DNA of 64,000 bases from NCBI GenBank assembly GCA_903826865.1, contig CAIKGD010000046.1, positions 1 through 64,000 on the forward strand, given 5' to 3'. Positions within the stretch are counted from its first letter, which is position 1, and every line of letters begins with the position of its first letter. Below the pieces are notes generated by a model. It had not been told where the DNA came from. It ran no database searches and saw nothing but the letters and a program-made list of their open reading frames with translations. The DNA is from an uncultured Verrucomicrobiota bacterium (lineage in GTDB: Bacteria > Verrucomicrobiota > Kiritimatiellia > Kiritimatiellales > Tichowtungiaceae). This document shows, piece by piece, positions 9,227 through 18,011 of this stretch. The position numbers were made by a program, and so were the translations under genes.

Positions 9227-10084
9227 TCATCCATTTTCTCCGGTTGCCTGCGCGGTGTTAACCATCGCCGGTTGCGCCGCAAGTTTCGTCATTACAACAG
9301 AAAGATTCGGATGCTCCTGCAGCAGAGAGCCCGGGAACCCGCTGGTCACCGGCCCCAGCAATGCCCGGCGCCACAAACCCGCATGCCAGTTGCGCATGAA
9401 GGTGAGAAAAAACTTTTTACTTTTGAGCATCTCATACATGCCGATGGTAACGGCGCGGCGCGGCAAAATATCCAGATTACCGTTGGTTCCGCCCATGGCC
9501 ATCTGGGCAAAGGACATCGGACTGATGGTCAGCTTGCGAGTCTTGCAAGCTCGGAAACTCTCAATATCCTCCGGCATACCTTCCATCGCCGGCGGATCAT
9601 TAAACGCAACATGTCCGGTGATGCCAAACCCGGCCCAGCAAATATCCGCACCGCCGATTTCATCGACCAGTTCGGTGATCTTTTCCGGAGCATCGGGATC
9701 AGGAAAGATTATGTTTTCAGGCAGCGGGCGTTTATCCTTCGGCAGATAGGTGAAGAAACTCTCCTCCATGAATTTACGGAAACTCAGGGGATGCTTCGGA
9801 CTAATCTGCTGATCGTTTTCATCCAGATAGTCATCCATGTTGATCGTCCGCAGATTTCTGCAACTGAGTCCTCTGCGAACAACCTCCTGTGCGAAAAAGC
9901 GGTAGTCCAGAGGGCCGACCGGGCAGATCACCGTAAGCAGTTCATTTTTCGCTGTTTTTTGCGCCAGCAGCTCCGCGAAGTGCATTGCCAGGTACTGGTT
10001 AAGCTGGGCGGTATTATCAACCACCTTGATTTTTTCCTGCAAAGACTGCACTAAATCAGACACTCGTGTTGCATAGATATCCAT
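9227..10084 (-). CDS. NagB-like glucosamine-6-phosphate deaminase/isomerase paralog
   Basis: A 285-residue protein of the NagB/RpiA/SugI fold. Canonical members open the ring of, isomerise and deaminate amino-sugar phosphates in the cytoplasm (GlcN6P to Fru6P plus ammonia). The family's NMDEY motif appears as INMDDYLDE. The active-site loop, usually GNDGHIAFNEP, reads GITGHVAFNDP here: the histidine is kept, the catalytic Asp is Thr and the Glu is Asp. It may therefore act on a different substrate or have altered chemistry. GGAGA lies about ten bases before the ATG. It sits directly after the symporter gene, and a second NagB-like gene lies upstream in the same run. Confidence 0.8.
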   Translation of the reverse strand: MDIYATRVSDLVQSLQEKIKVVDNTAQLNQYLAMHFAELLAQKTAKNELLTVICPVGPLDYRFFAQEVVRRGLSCRNLRTINMDDYLDENDQQISPKHPLSFRKFMEESFFTYLPKDKRPLPENIIFPDPDAPEKITELVDEIGGADICWAGFGITGHVAFNDPPAMEGMPEDIESFRACKTRKLTISPMSFAQMAMGGTNGNLDILPRRAVTIGMYEMLKSKKFFLTFMRNWHAGLWRRALLGPVTSGFPGSLLQEHPNLSVVMTKLAAQPAMVNTAQATGENG

Positions 10085-10114
10085 AATTGTTGCTCTCCGA
10101 TAGATCCACGTTAA

Positions 10115-11929
10115 TTAAGCCTGTTTTACTGCAGACGTTGTGGAAGTAAGTTTTTTTACTGACCAAACCGTGACAAAGGTGCATACGATCCCGACGCTCA
10201 GAGAAATGACGCCCTTCGCCGGCAGACCGGTAAAGAAATAGATCAGGCTGAACAGGTATCCGTAAACCATCGGGCCGGAAAATATCCATCCGATGAAGGC
10301 CGTTTTGAAACCCGTATCAGGCACTACGCCTTCTTTTTTCAATTCCTCAGAAATGGGCCGCCAGAAAGGTCCGGCGGGCCGCACCAAACGATAAAATGCT
10401 TTCAGTTTTTCTTTATCCGTCGGACGGGTGATGAAGGTTACTGTGACCCAAACCGCCGTTACAATCCCCAGCGATATGAACATATATTGCAGTCCGTTCT
10501 GCTGAAAGGCCTGCTCCGTTCCGTAAATAAACCACCGGAATACAATCATGCAAATGAGTGCGGCAGACATAGCCGCGATTTCACTCCAGGCGGAAACCCG
10601 CCACCAGAAAAACCGGAGCATGTAAACCAGCCCGGCACCGCTGCCGATTCCTACATAGATGAAAAAGAGTGTCCGGATGTCATTCGCCACAAAAAATATG
10701 GAATAGCTCAGAATCATCTGAACTACTGTGACTGCTTTGGCGACCCGGACATAATGCCGATCTTCTTTGTCTTTGACCACATACGGCCGGTAAAAGTCAT
10801 TCACGAAATAGGAGGCTCCCAGATTCAAACGGGTATCCGTATTTGTCAGAAATGCTGCGAACAATGACGTTACCGCCAGCCCCTTCAGCCCGCCCGGAAG
10901 AAAATCAATTAGCGCCAAATAGACTTTTTCATGATCTGGATACATTTCCCTCGAAAAAATCAGAATCGAGGCCAAGCCCGCAATGATCCAAGGTAACGGA
11001 CGAACCACATAGTGCATCACATTGAACAGCAAGGTTCCCAGCAAAGCATCTTTTTCACTTTTGGCAGACATCATGCGCTGCACAACATGACTTGCACCGC
11101 CCGGTTCTGCACCGCCGTAAATCTGCGCCCACCACCGGACAGAGGCGAAAATGATAATCGAACTCAGTGACATCATTCCGACGGTGCCGGCATCAGGAAT
11201 GATCTTCAGCATATTCGGCATCGTAGTCTGGAGAGTGTTGATAAGCCCGTCCATCCCGCCGACTAAAGGATGTTTAACGGAAAAGACGGCAATCAGAATA
11301 GCTCCAGTCATGGCAACAATAAATCCGACAACATCCGTTATGACAATCGCTGCATAGCCTGCGAGCGCAGTGTAGGTCAAAGCAACCAATCCGCATACAA
11401 TTGTTATGCCCCACTGCCAGGCTTGATAATCCGGATTGTCCGGCGAGATTCCCATCAGCACGGTTCCGATTTTGGCCACAGCGATCAGACCCGTTCCCAG
11501 CACCAGAATGTTCATTATAAAGCCCATGTACAAAGCCCGGAATCCGCGCAGAAAGGAAGCCTCTTTGCCGGAGTACCGGACGTTGATGAATTGTGCGTCA
11601 TTAAAAACCTGCGTCCGCCTCCACATCTTGGCAAAAAAGAAGGTCGTGCACATCTGACCGAAAACAAAGCACCACCATTCCCAGTTTTTTGCGATCCCTG
11701 CTTCGCGGGTCCAGCCGGCAACCATCAGAGGTGTGCCGATACTAAAAGTCGTTGCGACCATGGACAACCCCAGCACCCACCAGGGAATGTTTCGTCCCGA
11801 AAGAAAAAAGCTTGCCGAACTTTGGCTGCCTTTTTTTTGCATGGCAAAACCGACAGAAATAACGAATATGAAATAAATAGCCACGAATACGTAGTCAAGC
11901 GGCCCTAAGTGAAGCACTAAGCTTTCCAT
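10115..11929 (-). CDS. Sodium:solute symporter (SSS) family transporter
   Basis: A 604-residue inner-membrane protein with about 14 predicted helices. It begins with the SSS pattern: a first helix (YVFVAIYFIFVISVGFAMQ), then SSASFFLSGRNIPWWVLGLS and MVATTFS, the family's sodium-coupled sugar or substrate-binding start. It is longer than the roughly 500-residue core because of two extra C-terminal helices and a cytoplasmic loop near 520-545. It lies between two NagB-like deaminase genes. The likely cargo is therefore a sugar, amino sugar or sialic-acid-like compound, although SSS substrate cannot be fixed from sequence. Confidence 0.9.
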   Translation of the reverse strand: MESLVLHLGPLDYVFVAIYFIFVISVGFAMQKKGSQSSASFFLSGRNIPWWVLGLSMVATTFSIGTPLMVAGWTREAGIAKNWEWWCFVFGQMCTTFFFAKMWRRTQVFNDAQFINVRYSGKEASFLRGFRALYMGFIMNILVLGTGLIAVAKIGTVLMGISPDNPDYQAWQWGITIVCGLVALTYTALAGYAAIVITDVVGFIVAMTGAILIAVFSVKHPLVGGMDGLINTLQTTMPNMLKIIPDAGTVGMMSLSSIIIFASVRWWAQIYGGAEPGGASHVVQRMMSAKSEKDALLGTLLFNVMHYVVRPLPWIIAGLASILIFSREMYPDHEKVYLALIDFLPGGLKGLAVTSLFAAFLTNTDTRLNLGASYFVNDFYRPYVVKDKEDRHYVRVAKAVTVVQMILSYSIFFVANDIRTLFFIYVGIGSGAGLVYMLRFFWWRVSAWSEIAAMSAALICMIVFRWFIYGTEQAFQQNGLQYMFISLGIVTAVWVTVTFITRPTDKEKLKAFYRLVRPAGPFWRPISEELKKEGVVPDTGFKTAFIGWIFSGPMVYGYLFSLIYFFTGLPAKGVISLSVGIVCTFVTVWSVKKLTSTTSAVKQA

Positions 11930-11982
11930 TGTGTCTCCTGTTTATATGCTGCGGTTTACAATCTCTCTCCCGGCGTCCTCTG

Positions 11983-12858
11983 TCAGATGATCCATTTCGG
12001 CGATGAAAGCGTGTCCTGATCGGTCGTTATATAGTAATTACGATCTCTTATGTGGGTCACCGGGTAGTCATCACCCGATGCGGCAAACAACGCAATGCGC
12101 AACACTGTATTAGCCCAATCAAGATTGCAACCGTTCCGGCAATACAGCCGGATAGTTCTTGCTGAAAGAATCTGCTTCATGCCCAGTGTAAAAGCATAGC
12201 GGGGAAAGCACTCCAGATTACCCCCGACTTCCGCCCTGACCGCATTGAGCGTAACAGTGAAATCGTTCAGACGGACGGCTCTGGGCCCTGTGTCAGCGAC
12301 CTGTTCCACCGGCTCGTTAAACGCAACATGCCCATGGATACCGATTCCTCCGTAACAGGTGTCAATCCCGCCGGCCTCATGAATGATCTGTTCCAGCCGC
12401 ACTATATTTTTTTCATCAGGAAAAACAACACGGTCCGGCTTCAGTCCGCACGATCCGTCAAGCCGACTGAAAAATTCTCTGTGCGCACACCCTTTAAAAC
12501 TCAGGGGATGATTCGCGCCAACTGCCCCGCCCTGCTCGTCACAGTATTCATCCATAAAGAAAAACCAGCACTCTGACAGCGAAATATTCCGCGTATTAAT
12601 CAGGGACGCGAGATACGGATATTGTCCGACAGGGCCAACCGGCAAGATCAGCCTAGTCGGCTTCCGGCGGCTGTTGTTTGCTTCGATTTCACTTACCATA
12701 TCTTCAGCCATTTTCCTGTGAAGTTCATCGATATCCGCGCACACAAGCAACCGTTTGCCAGCCAGTTTTTGTACTTCTGCCGGGGAAAGCTGCAGAAGGC
12801 GGCGGATTTCTGCTTTTCGTGATTCCATTTCAATTACTTCCGTTTTTGATTTCATCAT
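11983..12858 (-). CDS. NagB-like glucosamine-6-phosphate deaminase/isomerase paralog
   Basis: A 291-residue NagB-fold enzyme, probably acting on an amino-sugar phosphate in the cytoplasm. It shows FFMDEYCDE (the DEY proton-transfer site) and YGGIGIHGHVAFNEP. His and Glu of the ring-opening loop are kept, but the Asp normally before GH is His. It is divergent from the paralog at 9227-10084, so the pair may split two steps or two substrates. AGGA lies five bases before the ATG at 12858; an adjacent ATG at 12855 is equally possible. It begins 11 bp after the broken aldolase tail, the spacing of an operon partner. Confidence 0.8.
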   Translation of the reverse strand: MMKSKTEVIEMESRKAEIRRLLQLSPAEVQKLAGKRLLVCADIDELHRKMAEDMVSEIEANNSRRKPTRLILPVGPVGQYPYLASLINTRNISLSECWFFFMDEYCDEQGGAVGANHPLSFKGCAHREFFSRLDGSCGLKPDRVVFPDEKNIVRLEQIIHEAGGIDTCYGGIGIHGHVAFNEPVEQVADTGPRAVRLNDFTVTLNAVRAEVGGNLECFPRYAFTLGMKQILSARTIRLYCRNGCNLDWANTVLRIALFAASGDDYPVTHIRDRNYYITTDQDTLSSPKWII

Positions 12859-12869
12859 ACATTTCCTGT

Positions 12870-13146
12870 TCAGTGAAAATCACCTCTGGCATAGCGAATC
12901 GACATCTTTTCCAAATTGATAACACGGATTTTTGAGGTGTTCCCGCACGCTCCGAATGCCACATGGCGTGCCTTGCAAATGCTCGGCATCCGCCAGAAAC
13001 TTGCGTGGATCAAAATCCGACAAACCCTCGTGCAACTGCTTACGAACCGCTCCGGTCGACGCCATGCGCAGATCGGCATCACTTTTCATCTTATACACCC
13101 CGTGCTGCATGTTTTGCTGAATTTCTTCAACCGGTTTTTTAAATAA
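12870..13146 (-). pseudogene. C-terminal remnant of a class II (fructose/tagatose-bisphosphate) aldolase, frameshifted
   Basis: Only the last roughly 90 residues of a normally 280-330-residue enzyme remain. One frame (13146 down to about 13000) reads KKPVEEIQQNMQHGVYKMKS, then DADLRMASTGAVRK and FDPRKFLADAE, the usual end of class II aldolases (VNIDTDLRLA...FDPRKYL). The match then continues in another frame: ICKARHVAFGACGNTSKIR, then EKMSIRYARGDF and TGA at 12870. An in-frame TAG at 13147 and AT-rich DNA close it off upstream. It is thus both 5'-truncated and frameshifted and cannot be active. Its close spacing to the NagB-like gene suggests the operon once fed an amino-sugar product into triose phosphates. 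Confidence 0.8.
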
Positions 13147-13183
13147 CTAATGATCTAAATATGCACCGTTTCGTTATTTTGAT

Positions 13184-13212
13184 ATAAAAATATATACTTT
13201 TTAAAATGTCAA
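13184..13212 (-). promoter_or_regulatory. Possible sigma70 promoter before the aldolase remnant/NagB operon
   Basis: On the minus strand a perfect TTGACA (13212-13207) is followed after 17-19 bases by AT-rich TTTTAT/TTTATA/TTATAT. It lies in a very AT-rich stretch about 40 bp upstream of the remnant and would drive the downstream NagB-symporter run. The -10 box is ambiguous. Confidence 0.35.
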
Positions 13213-13356
13213 CTTAAATTTACTCGGAATAAATTTCTATTCAGGGTTAAGATTCTTTGATGGCTCAGTAGACAGAAAAGATACCTTCATGTTTTGGGGG
13301 GTAACGAAACCACTCGCAGAGTTAGTATTCTGCGGGTAAAAAAATAAGGAGAACAC

Positions 13357-13591
13357 ATGCCGGATCAGGAAAAAGTGCAACGCAGCGCAGATCATCAGTA
13401 TCCTCAGGGACGCTGCGATATTGCTGGCTGAAGGCCAGACCGTTCCAACAGCCGGCCGCAAAGCGGGGAATCAGCGAGCAGAATTATTACCGTTGCGCAA
13501 AGAGTACGGCGACATGCGGAAGGTTCACGCCCATCGGCTGAAGAATCTCGAAAAGGAGAACGGACATGAGACAAAAAAGTGCTCACCATAG
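13357..13591 (+). pseudogene. Degenerate IS3-family transposase orfA
   Basis: A remnant of the small first ORF of an IS3-type insertion sequence, which encodes the helix-turn-helix DNA-binding part of the transposase. The ATG at 13357 has AAGGAG upstream, but its frame stops after 24 codons. After a one-base shift the reading is AAQIISILRDAAILLAEGQT, typical of OrfA. A second shift is needed for GISEQNYYR, which is usually followed by WRKEYG. The end reads HRLKNLEKENG, the family's leucine-zipper start, and then stops at 13591. No orfB (DDE catalytic part) follows, so the element is dead. Confidence 0.8.
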
Positions 13592-13671
13592 AGAGCACTC
13601 TCACCCGGAACCGGTTCGTTTAACGACGAACAAGCCGACGGCGAATGCACATCACCCGGCACACCGGCGTG

Positions 13672-13947
13672 TTATTTCACATTGAATTTAGCACGCACGG
13701 CCGCTTCGGCTTCAACCCAGTACTCTGCGGCACCCTTGCGGTTGCCATCGTTCTGAGCTGAAAAATAGGCTGCTTCGCTGACCATCGAGTAAAACTTCTC
13801 CTGAGAAACAGAGGTTTTTGCCGCAACAGCTTTTTCGCCCGAAGTTTTTTTCGCAGCCGCTTTCGTCGCAACCGGTTTGGCTGCAATGGTTTTTTTTACC
13901 GCCGGTTTCTTCGCCGTCGTCTTCGTGGTTTTCTTTTCTATAGCCAT
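13672..13947 (-). CDS. Basic DUF2934-domain protein
   Basis: A 91-residue protein in two parts. Residues 1-48 are Lys/Ala-rich (KKTTKTTAKKPAVKK), like histone H1 tails, and probably bind nucleic acid. Residues about 50-91 match the short DUF2934 pattern (FYSMVSEAAYFSAQN, then GAAEYWVEAEAAVRAKF). The start at 13947 follows an AAAGGGA ribosome site; a TTG five codons earlier overlaps that site and is rejected. It is divergent from argS and likely transcribed alone. Function unknown; small DUF2934 proteins are common and uncharacterised. Confidence 0.8.
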   Translation of the reverse strand: MAIEKKTTKTTAKKPAVKKTIAAKPVATKAAAKKTSGEKAVAAKTSVSQEKFYSMVSEAAYFSAQNDGNRKGAAEYWVEAEAAVRAKFNVK

Positions 13948-14103
13948 TTTGTTCCCTTTCAATAATCTGTTATCTGCGTTTCCTTTATAGCAGACGTGAG
14001 AACTTTAGTTTTCCACTCTCCAAATACAAGCCTAATTAGGCGCTTTAACTGGATGCTGGAATATGGTCTTATCCGCCCTGCTTTCAGCACGGAATTACCA
14101 AAC

Positions 14104-15831
14104 ATGAAAAAAGAAATCATTTCATTTGAGACATTACTCTCTTCGTGGTCTGCCGAAGTTACTGCCACCAACTTCCCTGAAGCCCATAGTGCTATTCCCA
14201 GCGGTGTTATTCCGTCCAGAAACGAAGAATTCGGCGACTACCAGTGCGAAACCGCCATGAAACTCGCCAAAGAGTTGAAAACTAATCCGCGCGCCGTTGC
14301 ACTGACATACAAAAAAGCTGTTCATCCGGACTTCGTCGAAAAAATAGAGATTGCCGGACCGGGCTTCATCAATATAACACTCAAAACCACTGCTTTGGCT
14401 GCGCAGCTCGAAGCCATGCTGGCCGATGAAAAGATCGGCGTTCCGAACCTTGGGAAAAATCAGACTGTAATCATCGACTACTCCAGCCCCAATGTTGCCA
14501 AACCGATGCACATCGGCCACATCCGATCCACGGTCATCGGCAACTCCCTTGATCGGCTCTATCGCGCTCTTGGCTACAATGTCATCGCCGATAACCATCT
14601 CGGCGACTGGGGCACACAGTTTGGCCTCATCATTCTCGGTTATCGCGAATTTGCCGACGCCGAAGCGCTCAAAACCACGCCCGTCGAAGAACTCGAACGC
14701 ATCTACGTCAAAAGCTACAATCTTTCCAAAGAGGATGAAATCTGGCGTGAGCGAGCCAAAGCGGAACTTGTCAAACTCCAGCAGGGTGATAAAGAAAACC
14801 GTGCGCTCTGGGAAACGTTTGTTGAGCTCACCCTCAATGAATTCGACCGCATCTATAAACGGCTCGGCGTCTCCTTTGACCTCTGCCGCGGCGAGAGTTT
14901 TTACAACGACCGCCTGTCGAGCGTTATTGATCTACTCAAAGAAAAAGGGCTCGTAACCGAGAGTAACGGCGCACTCGTTTGCGATCTCGAAGCTGACGGA
15001 CTTAACATCGCTATCGTCCGCAAAAGCGATGGCGGCTATAATTACACCACCACCGACATAGCCACGGTCATGGCTCGCACGGAAGAATTCAAACCTGCAG
15101 AAATCATCTATGTCACCGATGAGCGCCAGCAGCTGCACTTCAAACAGTTCTTTCACATCTGTAAAAAAATCGGCGTGCCAACCCGACTGACTCACGTCTG
15201 GTTCGGCCTCATGCGTCTGCCTGAGGCAACCTTTTCCACCCGCGAAGGCAATGTCATCAAGCTCGAAGCGTTGCTCAACGAAGCGGAAGCCCGCGCTCTT
15301 GAAATTGTCAAAGCCTCCAGCCCCGGCATGGATGCGGCGCAGCAACACGAGATCGCCCGCGCCGTCGGCATCGGAGCCATCAAATATACCGACCTCAGCC
15401 AGAACCCGCAGAGCCTCGTTACATTCACCTGGGAAAAAGCACTCGCCATGGACGGCAACTCCGGGCCGTACCTGCAATACGCCTACGCCCGTATTGCCAG
15501 CGTCCGCGACAAATACGCCGAAAAATTTCCGGGCAAAAATCCCGATGAATTCCCTGTCGTCCTGACCGAAGAACAGGAACGCCGTCTGGCCTTGAAACTC
15601 ACCCGCTTCCCGGCCGCCGTTGAAGCCGCCGCCAAGCTCGCCCGGCCCAGCGTTCTCGCCGACTATCTTTTCGACCTCTCACAGGCCTACAGCTCTTTCT
15701 ACCAAAACGTCCCGTTTCTTAAGGCTGACGAAGGCGTCCGCGAAAGCCGTATCCGCATCTGCACCCTCACCGCCACCACCCTGAAGCAAGGACTCGACCT
15801 CCTTGGAATCGAAACACCGGAACGGATCTGA
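14104..15831 (+). CDS. argS: Arginyl-tRNA synthetase
   Basis: Charges tRNA-Arg with arginine using ATP in the cytoplasm. The 575-residue length matches the family. The order is an N-terminal Add-1 tRNA-binding domain (about 1-110), the class I catalytic core with SSPNVAKPMHIGHIRST at about 127-143 (the HIGH box), a KMSKS-equivalent region FSTREGNVIKL at about 376, and a C-terminal DALR anticodon-binding domain with YLQYAYARIASV and the usual LGIETPERI-type ending. The ATG at 14104 is chosen because the frame upstream (to 13996) has no family similarity. It is a single gene, divergent from the DUF2934 gene. Confidence 0.97.
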   Translation: MKKEIISFETLLSSWSAEVTATNFPEAHSAIPSGVIPSRNEEFGDYQCETAMKLAKELKTNPRAVALTYKKAVHPDFVEKIEIAGPGFINITLKTTALAAQLEAMLADEKIGVPNLGKNQTVIIDYSSPNVAKPMHIGHIRSTVIGNSLDRLYRALGYNVIADNHLGDWGTQFGLIILGYREFADAEALKTTPVEELERIYVKSYNLSKEDEIWRERAKAELVKLQQGDKENRALWETFVELTLNEFDRIYKRLGVSFDLCRGESFYNDRLSSVIDLLKEKGLVTESNGALVCDLEADGLNIAIVRKSDGGYNYTTTDIATVMARTEEFKPAEIIYVTDERQQLHFKQFFHICKKIGVPTRLTHVWFGLMRLPEATFSTREGNVIKLEALLNEAEARALEIVKASSPGMDAAQQHEIARAVGIGAIKYTDLSQNPQSLVTFTWEKALAMDGNSGPYLQYAYARIASVRDKYAEKFPGKNPDEFPVVLTEEQERRLALKLTRFPAAVEAAAKLARPSVLADYLFDLSQAYSSFYQNVPFLKADEGVRESRIRICTLTATTLKQGLDLLGIETPERI

Positions 15832-16142
15832 GGAGACTTTCGTCCACAGACCTTAGCCGTTAAGCCAGCCAAAGTACTTCGTCTGGTGAAAACGTTTCGC
15901 ATTCCGTTTTACCGGTTGAAAAATGCTTGTTAAGGAAGTTTTCATATTAAAAAGCCGCAGGTTAATCCTATAATGTAATACCTACCTGTCATGCCATCAA
16001 GCAGGAAGGATTATAAACCAACCTAATGACTGAGAGACGTGTTTCTTAAAATCCGTTGAGCGGCAGTTAGTTGCAAGTTTTTCTTTTAAAATACGGTCAA
16101 CATGATTTATTGTCCTGTCCAATTAAGCAGGGGGAACATTGT
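15832..16142. other. Intergenic gap between argS and the exopolysaccharide genes
   Basis: No gene is seen in this 311-bp stretch. It contains a perfect TATAAT at 15969-15974 without a good -35 box. An imperfect inverted pair (AATCCT near 15964 and AGGATT near 16010) flanks CCTG/CAGG and might form an RNA hairpin in the leader of the operon. The operon promoter is probably here, but I cannot fix it. Confidence 0.4.
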
Positions 16143-16967
16143 ATGGAATATCTTTCCTTTTGGAAAATGGGACAGCCGCCGTTCGAATCAAATTGTGATG
16201 CACAGTTTTTCTTTGAAAGCGAAGCGCACGGTGAAGCCTTGGCGCGCCTGCTCTATCTGGTTTCAGATCGCGGGATGGGCATGGGAGCCATGACCGGTGA
16301 AATCGGCAGCGGGAAAACAATGGTGCTGAATGTGCTGATTTCCCGCCTGCGCAAAGACCTTTATACAACGATCAAATTACACACTGCCCACCTGCCCTTC
16401 GAACATATTTTGGCAGAAATCAACCAGCAACTGCGCGGTAAGGGCGAAGTCGCGCTGAATGACGACAAATACTATCTGCTGAAAGAGTTCGAGCAGCTTT
16501 TGCATAATAAAGTCAGCTCGATCGGCAAGCATTTGATTCTGATTCTGGATGAAGCGCAGTTCCTGAGCGAAGAGTGTCTCGATGAACTGAAATGTTTAAC
16601 CAACTACAATCAACAGGAGTCGGTGCTGACAGTTATCCTTTCCGGACAGCCGGAATTAAAAGCCAAGTTGAGTGCTCTGCCGCAAATTTATCAGCGACTC
16701 GGCATGTTCTGCTACCTGAAGAATCTGCGCTACGAAGAAATGGTGCCTTATCTCCAACACCGTCTGAAAACAGCCGGTGCTGAAAAAACAGATATTTTCA
16801 ATCCGAACAGCGTCGATCCGCTTTTTTCATTCTCCGGCGGATGCCCCCGTCAGATTAACCGCGTCTGCAAGCTGGCGGTAGACCGTGCCTGTCTGCTGAA
16901 AAAAGATCAGGTCGATGCTGATATGATCCGCATGATCGTCCGTGATATCGAAAAACACTTCGGTTGA
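16143..16967 (+). CDS. ExeA/GspA-type AAA ATPase of an exopolysaccharide locus
   Basis: A 274-residue P-loop ATPase. The N-terminus (YLSFWKMGQPPFESN) is the family's FWGLxxxPF pattern. Walker A is TGEIGSGKT at about 57-65 and Walker B is LILILDEAQFLS at about 130-141. Sensor/arginine features appear near SGQPELKAKL and RLGMFCYL. The closest described group is the putative secretion ATPase found beside EPS/PEP-CTERM genes (TIGR03015-like). AGGGGGA precedes the ATG at 16143. It is the first gene of a plus-strand run that ends with the export proteins. No exosortase is visible in this window. Confidence 0.85.
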   Translation: MEYLSFWKMGQPPFESNCDAQFFFESEAHGEALARLLYLVSDRGMGMGAMTGEIGSGKTMVLNVLISRLRKDLYTTIKLHTAHLPFEHILAEINQQLRGKGEVALNDDKYYLLKEFEQLLHNKVSSIGKHLILILDEAQFLSEECLDELKCLTNYNQQESVLTVILSGQPELKAKLSALPQIYQRLGMFCYLKNLRYEEMVPYLQHRLKTAGAEKTDIFNPNSVDPLFSFSGGCPRQINRVCKLAVDRACLLKKDQVDADMIRMIVRDIEKHFG

Positions 16968-16979
16968 TCGAATTTCAAG

Positions 16980-17930
16980 ATGAAAAAAGCGATCACCACC
17001 GGTCTGGGTGTCTTTTTTCTGCTCATAGCAGCTTTTACGGCTGATTATCTTCTGCTCGATTCAAAATATACCGACCGCATCCGGGCGAGCCATCTATTGC
17101 GCCGCGAACTTTGGTCAATAGGCATTGTCCGCGGCGAAAAACCGTTTGAACTGAACGTGCCGACATACCCAATTCTGCGCGCCCGTGACATTACGGACAC
17201 CGCTGCCCGCTTTGTTGCCGATCCGTTCGCCGTGCAGGAAGACGGACATTGGTATCTTTTTTTTGAAATCGGCAGTGTTTCAACCCATCAAGGAGAGATC
17301 GGGCTGGCGACCAGCACAGACACCACAAACTGGGTGTACCGGCAGATTGTGCTGGATGAGCCATTCCATCTCTCTTACCCCTATGTGTTCAAGTCGAACG
17401 GAGTATATTACATGATTCCGGAAAGCCGTGCGGCCAAAACTATCCGTCTCTATCGCGCCGATCCATTCCCGTTACACTGGACGCATATCGCAGATTTAGT
17501 TCAAGGCGATTACACGGATCCGTCCATTGTCCGGTACAACAATCGTTGGTGGCTTTTTGCCTGCTCAGGCCAAAATGAAAACATGAGTGTTTTTTATGCC
17601 GATGAGCTGACCGGCCCGTGGTATGCACACGCCAAAAATCCGGTGATTGCTAACGACCGCGCCCGCGCCCGCTGCGGGGGTCGCGTCCGTGAAATCAACG
17701 GCAGATTGATCCGTTTTGCACAGGACTGTCTTGACCGTTACGGCCACCGGTTACTCGGGTTTGAAGTGACAGCTCTCACGCCAGAAAATTACGCAGAACA
17801 GCCTGTGGCGGAGCACCCGCTGCTTGAGCCGGACGGTTCGGGCTGGAACGCCTTCCGGATGCATCAACTGGATCTCTATCAGACGGGCACAAACAGCTGG
17901 ATCGGTTTCGCAGACGGCAATGCGCATTAA
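16980..17930 (+). CDS. GH43-like beta-propeller protein, membrane-anchored
   Basis: A 316-residue protein with one N-terminal hydrophobic helix (GLGVFFLLIAAFTADYLLL) and a five-bladed propeller-like domain. Repeated blade motifs are FVADPFAVQEDGHWYLFFE, HLSYPYVFKSNGVYYMIPE and YTDPSIVRYNNRWWLFAC; conserved Asp and Glu sit where GH43-like and GINT1-N-terminal-like proteins have theirs. Such proteins occur in polysaccharide assembly loci and may bind or trim the nascent glycan at the membrane. The gene starts 12 bp after the ATPase gene, so the two are co-transcribed. The reaction is uncertain. Confidence 0.75.
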   Translation: MKKAITTGLGVFFLLIAAFTADYLLLDSKYTDRIRASHLLRRELWSIGIVRGEKPFELNVPTYPILRARDITDTAARFVADPFAVQEDGHWYLFFEIGSVSTHQGEIGLATSTDTTNWVYRQIVLDEPFHLSYPYVFKSNGVYYMIPESRAAKTIRLYRADPFPLHWTHIADLVQGDYTDPSIVRYNNRWWLFACSGQNENMSVFYADELTGPWYAHAKNPVIANDRARARCGGRVREINGRLIRFAQDCLDRYGHRLLGFEVTALTPENYAEQPVAEHPLLEPDGSGWNAFRMHQLDLYQTGTNSWIGFADGNAH

Positions 17931-18011
17931 TGACGGTTTCGCAACCTATTTACTGGACGAAGGGCATCGTAAAACGCAATATGAATCCCGAACAGTCGTT
18001 ATTGTAAAGTT

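Noticed and set aside
13357-13591. Programmed -1 frameshift as in active IS3 elements
   Set aside because: The frame changes lie inside orfA and not at its end, and no orfB follows, so decay is the simpler reading.
16151-16167. Another TTCC/GGAA palindrome copy
   Set aside because: CTTTCCTTTTGGAAAATG lacks the CAANNNTTG centre and is explained by coding sequence (LSFWKMG).
16177-16186. tRNA T-loop-like GTTCGAATC
   Set aside because: Lies in the ATPase coding sequence; no cloverleaf can be drawn around it. No other tRNA-like sequence was found.
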